This document shows positions 26,184 to 35,304 of a stretch of 39,679 nt of DNA, piece after piece. The DNA comes from Endozoicomonas atrinae (GTDB lineage Bacteria; Pseudomonadota; Gammaproteobacteria; Pseudomonadales; Endozoicomonadaceae), in the NCBI RefSeq assembly GCF_001647025.1, contig NZ_LUKQ02000024.1, positions 1 to 39,679 of the forward strand. The letters run 5' to 3'. The notes beneath the pieces are model-generated. The model saw only the letters and a list, made by a program, of their open reading frames with translations. It was not told the DNA's origin and searched no databases. Within the stretch, counting starts at the first letter, position 1. The number at the start of each line of letters is the position of its first letter. Both the position numbers and the translations under genes were made by a program.

Positions 26184-27089
26184 ATGTCTTCTCTGGAATT
26201 TAAATGGCTGGATGATTTTATAAGCCTGAAAGAGCTGGGTAACTTTTCGGCAGCAGCCACAGCAAGACATGTGACTCAATCCGCTTTCAGCCGACGTATC
26301 CAGGCATTGGAACTCTGGGTAGGTGTACCTTTATTTGACAGAACTTCTTATCCAATAAAGCTGACGGAGGATGGTGAAAAGTTTGTTCCCTATGTTGAAA
26401 AGATGCTGCAACTCATACGGGAAACCAATAATGATTTTTCTCAGGCATCTCTCAGAACGGATAACTCTGTACGGGTGGTCTGTCTGCACTCCTTTGCACT
26501 GAATCTTCTGCCAAACCTGTTTAACAAGGCAGGTAAGATGCTTGAGGGGCTGAACTTTTCGCTGACGCCTTCCATACAGGGGATCGACAACCATTTTCAG
26601 GCATTGCTGGATAACGCCTGCGACACTATATTTGTCTATGACACCCAAGGCATGCGCCCCTCATACATCCTTGAAGATAAGGTGGAACGCATGCTCGTCT
26701 CTACCACTCGAATCATTCCCGTTATAGCTCCGGAGCTCAGGAAAAACATCTCCCACTATAAGACTCTACCCTATCTTGCCTATTCAAAGCAGACCTTCCT
26801 ATACGGTGTCGTCAATTCAGTAGTGGAAGAAAACAAACTCACATTTGAACAGGTTTTTGAAACGACCCTGAGTGAATCCCTGATTAAAATGGCAGTGAAT
26901 GGTGCAGGTGTTGCCTGGGCACCGACTCATGCCATTAAAGATGAGTTGGAGAAAGGAATATTGACTCCCGCTTTCCCTGGAGAAAAAAAGTTTGAAATAC
27001 CTCTTGATATTGTCTGTTATCGATCAAGAGAATCAAAAAGAGAGGCTGTCAATATTTTCTGGTCAACAATAAAAACAATATCCCAATAA
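26184..27089 (+). CDS. LysR-family transcriptional regulator
   Basis: About 301 residues with the standard LysR plan: an N-terminal winged helix-turn-helix (WLDDFISLKELGNFSAAATARHVTQSAFSRRIQALELWVGVPLFDR) followed by a periplasmic-binding-type effector domain. I chose the ATG at 26184 because the protein then starts right before the conserved LEFKWLDDF block and has GGTG upstream; an in-frame ATG at 26148 would add 12 residues without homology. It is divergent from iadA and separated by a gap containing a palindrome, the usual layout for LysR control of the neighbouring genes. The ligand is unknown; a dipeptide, amino acid or dicarboxylate is a reasonable guess. Confidence 0.9.
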   Translation: MSSLEFKWLDDFISLKELGNFSAAATARHVTQSAFSRRIQALELWVGVPLFDRTSYPIKLTEDGEKFVPYVEKMLQLIRETNNDFSQASLRTDNSVRVVCLHSFALNLLPNLFNKAGKMLEGLNFSLTPSIQGIDNHFQALLDNACDTIFVYDTQGMRPSYILEDKVERMLVSTTRIIPVIAPELRKNISHYKTLPYLAYSKQTFLYGVVNSVVEENKLTFEQVFETTLSESLIKMAVNGAGVAWAPTHAIKDELEKGILTPAFPGEKKFEIPLDIVCYRSRESKREAVNIFWSTIKTISQ

Positions 27090-27106
27090 TAAAAACAGTG
27101 ATAGAT

Positions 27107-27152
27107 ATCAAAGACAGTGATTATTTTTTTAAACATAAAAACTGTCTTTGAT
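27107..27152. terminator. Shared terminator-like hairpin between convergent LysR and sulfatase genes
   Basis: ATCAAAGACAGT (27107-27118) and ACTGTCTTTGAT (27141-27152) form a perfect 12-bp stem around a T-rich 22-base loop, in the 96-base gap between convergent genes. On the minus strand a T-rich stretch follows shortly after. It probably serves as a bidirectional end for both transcripts. Confidence 0.6.
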
Positions 27153-27185
27153 TCAAGTCAAAGAATAAGAACTCTTCTTTTAACG

Positions 27186-28586
27186 CTACCCTTTTTCTTT
27201 TTTATTAACACGTAAAGGGCGAATCACTGGATCGATCAGCTCTTCAGCCCATGCCTCCATTTGCTGTTTTTTTCGGGAAAACATCGCTTTATTTTCTTCA
27301 ACCAGATTATTCTTTTCACCAGGGTCCATTTTCAAGTCATACAGATGATCACCGTATTTCCTGGAATGCATCACTTTTAAATCGCCCTGCCGCATCGCCA
27401 GAGTGCCTTGGTCAAAGCCTCGCCAGAATAGTACTTCGTGTGGCAAACCGCTGTATTTGCCTGTGATATACGGAATCAGATTAACACCGTCCAATGGGCG
27501 CTCTTCGGAAATCGGTGCATCAGCCAGACTGGCCAATGTCGCCATAATATCCAGAGAACTGACCGGATGATGATAATCAACACCGGAAGGGATCACTCCC
27601 GGCCAGCTGACGGCAAACGGCACATGAATTCCTCCTTCAAAGTACTCACCTTTATTCCCTCTTAACGGTGCATTCTTTGAAGCATTTTTCCGCGAGCCGC
27701 CATTATCTGACAGGAAAAACACCAGGGTGTTGTCGTCAATATCCAGCTGTTCAAGCGTATCAAGCACCCGGCCAACACCGTCGTCCACCGCTGTTATCAT
27801 GGCTGCATAGGTACGACGATTTTTATCCCTGATGTGTCGATTCCGTTTCAGATACTCACTTGTCGCCTGTAATGGCGTATGAGGCGCATTGTAGGCCAGG
27901 TACAGGAAAAACGGATTATCCTGCTCCCGTTCAATAAAGCTGACCGCTTCGTTGGACAGCTCATCAGTCAGGTACTCATCAATATCAATACGCTGGTTAT
28001 TCTGCATGATCTTTGTTCGATACCAAGCATTCTCTTTCACAGCTTCATCAATCGAGTCGACAGTCAGCTCTTCAGGAAAGTAACGATGCCCGCCCGATAA
28101 AAAACCATAAAAATATTCAAAACCCCGTTTATTGGGATGAAATACCAGGTGTGCTCCCATATGCCACTTACCAATGATGGCCGAGGTATAACCTACCGGC
28201 TGCAGTACTTCAGAGATCATTTTCTCCGATACCGGCAGGCCCGCACGTGGATCAGCTGGGTCAATCACCGGGTTACGGCCAAAACCAAAACGGTCCTGGT
28301 AGCGTCCGGTCAATAGCCCGGCACGGCTGGGACCACACACCGAAAAGGTGACATAGCCATTGGTGAACCGGGTGCCTTCGTCGGCTATCCGGTCAATATT
28401 TGGAGTAGCAATATCCTGACTGCCGTTAAACCCGACATCCGCATAGCCCTGATCGTCAGTCAGAATGACAATAAAGTTTGGCGGTTTCGAGGAAGCGGAA
28501 GAAGGGAGGTCTGATGGTTCGGCAGCTGACGTCAGGACGGAGCAGCTCATCACTGCTGCCAGCAAGTGTTTTTTGAGTATGGCCAT
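27186..28586 (-). CDS. Sulfatase (N-acetylgalactosamine sulfatase-like), exported
   Basis: A 466-residue type I sulfatase. The Sec-type signal peptide MAILKKHLLAAVMSCSVLTSAA points to the periplasm or beyond. The body starts NFIVILTDDQGYADVGFNG, with the metal-binding aspartates. It carries the formylglycine motif CGPSR (cysteine 84, preceded by VTFSV), GKWHMG, and FFLSDNGGSRKNASKN. The wording resembles GalNAc-4/6-sulfatase-type enzymes, which fits the neighbouring chondroitin lyases, but the regiochemistry is not settled. It is the most downstream gene of the minus-strand lyase run, 65 bases after the PL8 stop. No strong ribosome-binding site is visible. Confidence 0.88.
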   Translation of the reverse strand: MAILKKHLLAAVMSCSVLTSAAEPSDLPSSASSKPPNFIVILTDDQGYADVGFNGSQDIATPNIDRIADEGTRFTNGYVTFSVCGPSRAGLLTGRYQDRFGFGRNPVIDPADPRAGLPVSEKMISEVLQPVGYTSAIIGKWHMGAHLVFHPNKRGFEYFYGFLSGGHRYFPEELTVDSIDEAVKENAWYRTKIMQNNQRIDIDEYLTDELSNEAVSFIEREQDNPFFLYLAYNAPHTPLQATSEYLKRNRHIRDKNRRTYAAMITAVDDGVGRVLDTLEQLDIDDNTLVFFLSDNGGSRKNASKNAPLRGNKGEYFEGGIHVPFAVSWPGVIPSGVDYHHPVSSLDIMATLASLADAPISEERPLDGVNLIPYITGKYSGLPHEVLFWRGFDQGTLAMRQGDLKVMHSRKYGDHLYDLKMDPGEKNNLVEENKAMFSRKKQQMEAWAEELIDPVIRPLRVNKKEKG

Positions 28587-28651
28587 AAACTGTTCTATTG
28601 TCAGACAGATTGATGCCCCCTTTCAGAAGCACCAACCTGCAACACAATGGA

Positions 28652-31600
28652 CTATCCCTGAGTCAGTTTGAACTGAACTGGAATACCATCTTTCGCCGTA
28701 ACGACCAATTGCGTACGACTGCCCTTGACTACCGCCTTAACGTTATCCATCTCAGTTGCTGTCTTCCAGGCCCCCTTTACGGTCAGGTTAACCTTGACTG
28801 GCGCACTGTGCGTTTCGCGGGTCAGGTTAATATCAGTTGATGCAACACTGATATCCAGACCACTGCCATTCTCCTTCAACAAGGTAATGGAAGGTGTGCC
28901 AATCGCTACAACATAGTCATCGTTAGGACGGGCTGAGCTGAAGGCGACATAACTGGAGATGCCGGTAGCCTTATCAAACGTCTTGTGTAGGTTCCGCTTC
29001 TGCTCGTGCTTATAGGGCAGCTCACCGCTATCGGCCTGTTTGGCCAGCGACGCCATTTTCTCAGGCGTAGCATCCAGAACGACCATGTACTCGTAGCCGG
29101 CTTCATCCGGATTTGCACCGTGGTCTACCCATGCCACCGAGAAATCACCTTCAGTTGGCTTTTTGTTCTCATTGTGGCGGGATTTCTGATGCTGCCGACG
29201 AACTTCCACCTTGCTGTCACTGACAATCAGGTAACCGTTACCATGACCATCCATCAGCCAGTCACCCTGACCCAAAGTTGCCTGGAATGGAAAATCTTTC
29301 ACCAGTCGTCCATTTACCCAGAGCTCATGGACACGATCATTGATCGCGTGCTGGAACAGTGTGGTTTCAGTTGAATGATCTTCCGTATCATTGCTGATAT
29401 CACTGCCCGCCATGACCAGACGGTTATCAATAGCCGTCACGGACTTGAGCATTTCGAAACTACTGTCGATGTTCTTGAGGTCCTGAACCGGGCCGAGCTT
29501 GAAGCCCATGGCACCATAGCGGTTGTCCAGATTACCACTGCCACTGAAGGTCTCTTCCGAGCGTAGCATCAGCGTGTGCTTCTTAGGGCTATCCAGCTTC
29601 TCCAGCGGCAGATGGATGGTGGTAGCACCCGGCATACGGTTCCAGTCCCAGCCATTCTCATCAAACCCTTTATCCGCACGGCTCAGCTCGGGCCGATCAC
29701 CCATCGGGATAATCTGGGCACTGCCATGACTCTGGTAACGACCATAACGGTTGGCATTGTGATAAATCTCGGATGACCAGACGTATTTATTGAAGGCCTT
29801 GAGAGTGACCATCTTGTCGCCAAACCGGTGAACACCAAAAGCACCGTAGTTATAACTCCAGTGTCCCTGGGGCATGGCTTCCGGCATCACCTTTTCACCA
29901 AACAGGGAAACGCTGGCGGTTTCGTCCAGCTCAGCCAGACGCAGATACGTAGCGGCCAGCTCTGCATCCAGAGGTTCACCGGTTTCAGCATTACCGGCCA
30001 GAGCCAGCATGCGATAAATTTCTTTAATTCCGTGTACGTTGCTGCCCTTGAATGGACGACGACCACTGATACCCATGCCAATCTGAGGGTTGGCATAGTT
30101 ACGGGCTGCCATAAAGGCATTTTTGACATTCTTTCTGGCTTCAGGTGTGAGTTCAAACCCGGTCCCAGAAAGCAATTCAGCAACATGAGCCATGCCGACA
30201 AAAGCAGGGAAAGAGTAACCCGGATAGTTGCCACGATGGCGGAAGGCGGTGCCATCAGGACGCAAACCATCGTATTCACCAGTCGGAGTCTGAGCCAGGG
30301 CTCCGGAAATGAAGCCGCTGAATTTGTTCAATAGTGCAACACGACGATCAGGGTCTTCTTCCAGCAGCACCATGATCAGGTGCTGACGTGACAGCGTATT
30401 GAAGTAGTCCAGGTTGGAGCTTTTTTTATTCAGCTCCATATCAAAGCTGTCTTTAAACTCACGGGAATACCACATCAACGCATCATAGGCATCATCAAGC
30501 AGACCCGCTTCACGCAGCACATCTTCCATGACAAACATGGAGGTATACCAGTCACGACCACTGTATCCCCAGTGGTGACTGGTCACCAGCGTACTGCCGG
30601 CAACGAAGCCCTGGTTGTACAGGTGCTCACTCATCATCACAAACTTGTCTGCCATCTCTTTCTTCAGAGCAGCAGCATCAGTTTTGTGATAAATCTGGCC
30701 AATCTTCAGCATCAATTCTGCATAAGGGCGGAAGATGAGGTAATCCTTAACCAGCAGCTTGTCGTCAGCATCAAGGTGCTTTGGCTGGTAGATTTTAACC
30801 TGCTGCCCGGTCAGTACATGGCGACCGGTCAACACGCCATCTTCACGCTTAAGCTCAGTATCAGCAAAATCTTCCCTAACCTTGTTGATGCTTTTTTCAG
30901 TCAGCTTGCTGCGACCAACATAATAATTCTGAAGGGAAGTTTTGATTTTTTGGATATCCTGCAGCTGCTCAGCAGTTGCTGCCGGAACGTTATCAGGAAT
31001 GCCAAAATCAATTTCCGGCACTTTATTGTCAGTTGTCGTGTGATAGTCACTCCAGTGACGACGGTCATCGTCAATAGATACCATCAGACGATCAATATAG
31101 AACGTACCACCTTTGGCTGTATTCGGCGCAATAATCCGCACCGTATCCATAGTGCTGGCTGGCTTGCCACTCATGTCACGGTCAAAACCCTGACCCGGAC
31201 TGCGCCAGCCATCAAAGTTCAGTTTCATCTCAAAAGAGGCATTGGTACCGCTACCATTACCAAACTCAAAACGGACGGTCTCATCCATTGGCTGGTCATT
31301 ATGAAGCCATGCAGAGAAGAGAGAGATCGCATTACGACCATAGGCATCGGATGCCTCTTTTCTCGGATAAACCCGGAAAGGCTCTGGCAGTTTCAGTTCC
31401 AGTACATCTCCCGGCTGCCAGTCCCATCGCATGCCCTGGCGACCATTGATGTAATAACGGCTGTCCATGCTCAACTTGCCGGATTTGGCCGTTGCCCACG
31501 CAGGTACCTTTGCTTCCTCAAAGGAAACAATCTGTGCCCTGAGCTTTTCGCTGTTGGTCAGCTCACCGCTGGCCATAACATTCAGGCTGTACATTCCTCC

Positions 31601-31663
31601 CAGCATGCCAGTCACCATACAGATGGAGGTGGCCAGACGGGTCATTCTTCCGGGTCTTTTCAT
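28652..31663 (-). CDS. Chondroitin sulfate ABC lyase (PL8), exported
   Basis: About 1003 residues that follow Proteus chondroitinase ABC I along the whole length. An N-terminal jelly-roll (MRWDWQPGDVLELKLPEPF, NFDGWRSPG, YIDRLMVSIDDDRRHWSDY) precedes the toroid with the catalytic residues H476 and Y483 (RHRGNYPGY), R535 (SGRRPF) and E632 (SSEIYHNANRYGRYQSHG). C-terminal beta domains follow (STETTLFQHAIND, AGYEYMVVLDATPEKM). It should cleave chondroitin and dermatan sulfate and possibly hyaluronan. The start at 31663 is preceded by GGGAG five bases upstream; a longer frame begins at 31690 but lacks this signal. The N-terminus looks like a cleavable signal peptide without a lipobox, so this lyase may be soluble and a type II secretion client (inference). 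Confidence 0.95.
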   Translation of the reverse strand: MKRPGRMTRLATSICMVTGMLGGMYSLNVMASGELTNSEKLRAQIVSFEEAKVPAWATAKSGKLSMDSRYYINGRQGMRWDWQPGDVLELKLPEPFRVYPRKEASDAYGRNAISLFSAWLHNDQPMDETVRFEFGNGSGTNASFEMKLNFDGWRSPGQGFDRDMSGKPASTMDTVRIIAPNTAKGGTFYIDRLMVSIDDDRRHWSDYHTTTDNKVPEIDFGIPDNVPAATAEQLQDIQKIKTSLQNYYVGRSKLTEKSINKVREDFADTELKREDGVLTGRHVLTGQQVKIYQPKHLDADDKLLVKDYLIFRPYAELMLKIGQIYHKTDAAALKKEMADKFVMMSEHLYNQGFVAGSTLVTSHHWGYSGRDWYTSMFVMEDVLREAGLLDDAYDALMWYSREFKDSFDMELNKKSSNLDYFNTLSRQHLIMVLLEEDPDRRVALLNKFSGFISGALAQTPTGEYDGLRPDGTAFRHRGNYPGYSFPAFVGMAHVAELLSGTGFELTPEARKNVKNAFMAARNYANPQIGMGISGRRPFKGSNVHGIKEIYRMLALAGNAETGEPLDAELAATYLRLAELDETASVSLFGEKVMPEAMPQGHWSYNYGAFGVHRFGDKMVTLKAFNKYVWSSEIYHNANRYGRYQSHGSAQIIPMGDRPELSRADKGFDENGWDWNRMPGATTIHLPLEKLDSPKKHTLMLRSEETFSGSGNLDNRYGAMGFKLGPVQDLKNIDSSFEMLKSVTAIDNRLVMAGSDISNDTEDHSTETTLFQHAINDRVHELWVNGRLVKDFPFQATLGQGDWLMDGHGNGYLIVSDSKVEVRRQHQKSRHNENKKPTEGDFSVAWVDHGANPDEAGYEYMVVLDATPEKMASLAKQADSGELPYKHEQKRNLHKTFDKATGISSYVAFSSARPNDDYVVAIGTPSITLLKENGSGLDISVASTDINLTRETHSAPVKVNLTVKGAWKTATEMDNVKAVVKGSRTQLVVTAKDGIPVQFKLTQG

Positions 31664-31767
31664 GTTTACTCCCACGAGCCTTGTGCTCAAAGCCTGGGTT
31701 CCTTTCTTGAATGCTGTACAAGGACCCGGGCCGGTTCTGCTGTTATTGTGAACTGACTTTATAACGT

Positions 31768-31794
31768 CCTGGCCTGTGAGGATTCACAGCCAGG
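31768..31794 (-). promoter_or_regulatory. Intercistronic hairpin between the PL6 and PL8 genes
   Basis: CCTGGCCTGTGA (31768-31779) pairs with TCACAGCCAGG (31784-31794) with one bulged base. On the minus strand no T-run follows. It may protect or process the mRNA between the two lyase genes rather than end it. Confidence 0.5.
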
Positions 31795-31807
31795 CACTAC
31801 ATGAACC

Positions 31808-33349
31808 TCAATGAATCATCCATTGAGGCCCAACATCGCTTTTAGTAAGCGGATAAACGGGACGGTTCTCAGGACTTCTGGGTACTGAGAAGCCGGCTGT
31901 TGCCGGGTGACTCACGATACGATCGACAATGCGACGGTTTTCTTCCCAGGTCATATCCAGGTTCAGTTTGTTCAGGTAAGCACTGAGATCTTTACCACTG
32001 ACACCTGGCTGTGCTTCAACGGGCATGGGCAGCTTAAAGGGGCCATCTGCAACCACTATTCGGACGGAATCCACACCCTCCTCCTCAAGCCCCTTGATGG
32101 CATCACTGCTGAAGTTAGCCCGCCAGACAATGTCTTTCGCACCGTCGAGTTGAAGGACCGACTGTCGTCTTGCACCGGCCAGCTGATTGTTTAGCAGATA
32201 AAGGCTATCGGGGATCAGTGTGCGATCACGACTGCCAAACTGGGAACCAATCACAATGCCAAAGTCTCCAGGCTCTATGATGGTATTGTTAGCGAATAGA
32301 ATATTTCGGGTAATGGGGAAGTGACGGCCATTCAGCCCTTTATCCGAACGGCTGCCATCATAACTTCCGGTAGCAGCACCAAAGGAGACTGCACCTTCTT
32401 CTTTATATCTGGGTCTTGGATTCAGATTGTGGAAATAGTTATTAAACACCACATGACCTTCACCCCTGACAAAAAGACCGCCATGCTTGTCTTCACCTGT
32501 ACCAATAAAGTAGTTGTCGTACACCAGAGCCCGCTCACCCTGGCGGAGACTCAGATGCCCCCGGGAGTTTTTGAACGTGTTATAGCGGAAGATGTTCTCA
32601 CTGCTTTTCGCTGAGATAACTTCACTCTCGCCACTTTCATCATCAAACAGGTTGTATTCAAACAGGATGCGGGCATTGTCCAGGTACATGGAGCCATGCC
32701 CTACCCGGGAAGCAGAGCCGCCGTTTTTACCCAGTGGAGGGCGGGTAAAGTAGTTATGATCAAGCTGGTGATAAACAGGCCGATTCTCTTCAATATCCAT
32801 ATTGATGTAACTCTGTCCGCTGGTTTTACCCTCGAACCAGCTGTGATCAATACGGTTATGGCGACCATTCATCTGAACCCAGACACCTTCCAGGTCATCA
32901 ACCTCCCTGAACAGGCTCTGGGTAATACGGTTGTGTTCACCCTCCATGTAAATCAGTTCGGCTTTACTGCCTGAACGGGTACCACGCTCAAAGGTAAGCC
33001 CGGACAACGTAATATGCTTACCGGTAATCTGAATGTCTGTATCACCGGTGATAAAAACACTTCCACCTTTCTTAGCCTTGATCAGCAACGGGCTTTGTGA
33101 TCGGTAAGCGCGGGAAAGGCGGAGGTTCAAGTCAGCGTAATCCCCGCTCTCAAGAAGAACGGTTCCCCCTTTTCGAAGACGGCTGATGGCTTTAACCAAC
33201 TCCTCCGGTGTACTGACAACCACTTCATTGACCGTCGCCTGAACAGATGATGCAGGCGAAAGCTGGTTATTGCTTTCCTCTACAGTAGCGCAGCCAGAAA
33301 GCAGACTGATTGTGGCTGTCAGAATGACCAGAGATGTCTTCAAGTACAT
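31808..33349 (-). CDS. PL6 lyase, chondroitinase B-like lipoprotein
   Basis: A 513-residue parallel beta-helix lyase of family 6, which contains chondroitinase B (dermatan sulfate) and alginate lyases. A lipobox (ISLLSGC20) predicts lipid anchoring. The catalytic lysine and arginine of chondroitinase B, 21 residues apart, have clear counterparts: K248 in ISAKSSENIFRYNTF and R269 in LSLRQG. Many NRI/NYF rungs (HNRITQSLFREV, HNRIDHSWFEG, YDNYFIGTG) fit the helix. In this setting dermatan sulfate is the likely substrate; alginate is the alternative. I chose ATG 33349; GTG 33358 is in frame. It lies between a sulfatase gene upstream and the PL8 gene downstream. Confidence 0.88.
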   Translation of the reverse strand: MYLKTSLVILTATISLLSGCATVEESNNQLSPASSVQATVNEVVVSTPEELVKAISRLRKGGTVLLESGDYADLNLRLSRAYRSQSPLLIKAKKGGSVFITGDTDIQITGKHITLSGLTFERGTRSGSKAELIYMEGEHNRITQSLFREVDDLEGVWVQMNGRHNRIDHSWFEGKTSGQSYINMDIEENRPVYHQLDHNYFTRPPLGKNGGSASRVGHGSMYLDNARILFEYNLFDDESGESEVISAKSSENIFRYNTFKNSRGHLSLRQGERALVYDNYFIGTGEDKHGGLFVRGEGHVVFNNYFHNLNPRPRYKEEGAVSFGAATGSYDGSRSDKGLNGRHFPITRNILFANNTIIEPGDFGIVIGSQFGSRDRTLIPDSLYLLNNQLAGARRQSVLQLDGAKDIVWRANFSSDAIKGLEEEGVDSVRIVVADGPFKLPMPVEAQPGVSGKDLSAYLNKLNLDMTWEENRRIVDRIVSHPATAGFSVPRSPENRPVYPLTKSDVGPQWMIH

Positions 33350-33381
33350 GTAATTCACTGGATACTCATAAAGGGAAGGAG

Positions 33382-33405
33382 CCTGACCGGGGAATGCCGG
33401 TCAGG
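33382..33405 (-). promoter_or_regulatory. Intercistronic hairpin between sulfatase and PL6 genes
   Basis: CCTGACCGG (33382-33390) and CCGGTCAGG (33397-33405) form a perfect 9-bp stem with a 6-base loop in the short gap of the minus-strand operon. No T-run follows on that strand, so a stability or processing role is more likely than termination. Confidence 0.55.
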
Positions 33406-33414
33406 TACTGCTTA

Positions 33415-35055
33415 TCAAACGTAATCAATCAGGTCTTTATTGATCCGCATCTGAAACCAGAGGTCATCGCCCTTGCGGAGCCATTGACCAAGTTCCTTGC
33501 CGAGTTTCTTCACTACCTCTTTTTCCGAACCAAACAGATTGTTCATTTGATATGGGTCACTGCTGTTATCAAACAGAACCCCTTCACCTTCCTTGTTGAT
33601 CACAAAGGTATAACGATCTGTGCGAAGGCCTTTCTGTTCGGTATGCAGAAGATAAGGAATCGATGTTGGACGGCTTTCCTTTGCAGCGGTACCCAGTAAG
33701 TGAGGCGTCAGATCCTGTCCATCAACCGATGTTGGTATTTCGCTGTTCAGACCGGCAAGGCCAAGCAGCGTAGGCATGAAGTCCATAGACCCCATCAATA
33801 CATCGTTAACGCCTGGCTTGATCGTCTCTGGGTAACGGACAATCATCGGGATACCCAGCGCTTCTTCATAGGCGGTACTCTTGGACATCAGGCCATGACT
33901 GCCCATCATCTCACCATGATCCGAGGTGTAAACGACGATGGTATTTTCAGACATACCCAACTCATCCAGCGTCTTTAACAACCGGCCGAACTGACGGTCT
34001 ACACCGGAAATACTGGAATAGTAATAGCGAACAACCTCTGTACTCAGCCCTTTGCCCGGCTTACCTTTCATCAGCTGTTCATTGCTGCTGTAAACCATTT
34101 TCATGGGCAACTGATCGTTATGCCGGTTAGGACGGTTGAGAAGATCGTCCACATTCGCCACTTTTTCCGGAGAGTAATGCTTGTGATACATCTCAGGGTC
34201 AGTGTCTTCCAGATCCGCATAATCCGGGTGTGGAGGATGCGTGCTGACAAACAGACAGAATGGGTTGTCTGAATCACGCTGGTTACTGGTGTTTTTCAGA
34301 TAATCGATTGCAACATCCGTTTCATGGATGGTTGCCCAGATACAAGGCTCATGACGTTTACCATCATTATCATAGTAATGAGGATTGGCATGGTCATCGT
34401 CAGTACCATAGGCATACCAGAAGTCAAAACCCTGACGGTCTTCTGGCGGTGTGTAGGAATCCATGCTGTGCTCAATAGGCCCAGTCCAGTTCGGTGAGCT
34501 TTCCGCTACATATTTACCTGGGTTGGCGGGATCATTGGGCTCTGGTTTATCCAGATGCCATTTGCCAATGTAACCACAGGAATAACCGTTTCTGCCCAGA
34601 ACCTTGGCCAGAGACTCGGTATCACGAATCAGTCCCCAGTCACGATCTACACGACAGTTCCATGGAACTCCATTCGAGTGAGGAAACATACCACTGAACA
34701 GCATGCCCCGGTGTGGACTGCAGACCGGAGTGGATGAACAGCACTGGGAAAGTACCAGACTCTGCTGAGCAAACTGGTCAATGACTGGAGTATGAACCGG
34801 ATCGGAAGCCCCATTCAGGTAAGATGCGTACTGAGGTTTTTGCCAAAGCCCTAAAGCCTGACGGCGATGCTGGTCAGCCAGGAAAAAGACAATGTTTGGA
34901 CGCTTGCTTTCCTGTTCAGGTGTTCCTGCTTTACTGTCAGCGGTTACTGTCTGGCTTGTTCCACTGCAGCCGGCAAGCATACCGGACACGGAAGCCGTAC
35001 CTGCTACTGCGGCCAGTGCAGCACTTCTTTTAAGGAAATCTCTGCGATTGGTCAT
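33415..35055 (-). CDS. Sulfatase, Tat-exported lipoprotein, CSPHR type
   Basis: About 546 residues. The N-terminus has a twin-arginine signal (NRRDFLKRSAALAAVAGT) and a lipobox (MLAGC30), so it should be exported folded and lipid-anchored. The sulfatase core is RPNIVFFLADQHRRQALG, the formylglycine motif CSPHR (C112), IGKWHLDKPEPNDP, and VVYTSDHGEMMGSHGL. Histidine replaces the more usual serine or alanine at the fourth motif position; the core C-x-P-x-R is kept. I chose the ATG at 35055 by analogy with the other Tat sulfatases of this window; an ATG at 35076 is also possible. It leads the minus-strand lyase operon. A decayed paralogue lies just upstream in the opposite orientation. Confidence 0.9.
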   Translation of the reverse strand: MTNRRDFLKRSAALAAVAGTASVSGMLAGCSGTSQTVTADSKAGTPEQESKRPNIVFFLADQHRRQALGLWQKPQYASYLNGASDPVHTPVIDQFAQQSLVLSQCCSSTPVCSPHRGMLFSGMFPHSNGVPWNCRVDRDWGLIRDTESLAKVLGRNGYSCGYIGKWHLDKPEPNDPANPGKYVAESSPNWTGPIEHSMDSYTPPEDRQGFDFWYAYGTDDDHANPHYYDNDGKRHEPCIWATIHETDVAIDYLKNTSNQRDSDNPFCLFVSTHPPHPDYADLEDTDPEMYHKHYSPEKVANVDDLLNRPNRHNDQLPMKMVYSSNEQLMKGKPGKGLSTEVVRYYYSSISGVDRQFGRLLKTLDELGMSENTIVVYTSDHGEMMGSHGLMSKSTAYEEALGIPMIVRYPETIKPGVNDVLMGSMDFMPTLLGLAGLNSEIPTSVDGQDLTPHLLGTAAKESRPTSIPYLLHTEQKGLRTDRYTFVINKEGEGVLFDNSSDPYQMNNLFGSEKEVVKKLGKELGQWLRKGDDLWFQMRINKDLIDYV

Positions 35056-35304
35056 TTTTTTACTGCGCTCACCCATGTCTTTCTAACAGACTTTCATATT
35101 ACTTTGTAAATATTTTCGTTTATTGACTCCAATCAACGACCATCGAATTACGAAAAATATCGAAACAAAAAAGCAAACAACAAGAAAGAGAAACAAAACA
35201 CAAACTTTCAGATTAAACACCCTCAGATTGACGGCTATCAAAGTCTGAGTATTCTTCCTTGAGTATTTTTGCGCATTACTTGCAGCGTCTACCGGTTCTT
35301 TATA
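35056..35304. promoter_or_regulatory. AT-rich region with CGAA repeats upstream of the sulfatase-PL6-PL8 operon
   Basis: About 250 bases without a gene, between a minus-strand sulfatase and the plus-strand sulfatase pseudogene. CGAATTA (35144), CGAAAAATAT (35151) and CGAAACAAAA (35161) are spaced 7 and 10 bases apart. They resemble the CGAAAG repeats at 12531-12568 before the other sulfatase-led operon. This is where the promoter of the minus-strand operon must lie. No boxes are assigned. Confidence 0.4.

Noticed and set aside
30572-31756. A 394-codon open frame on the plus strand opposite the PL8 lyase gene
   Set aside because: It is antisense to a clearly homologous lyase, shows no recognisable domain, and has the low-complexity composition of a shadow frame.
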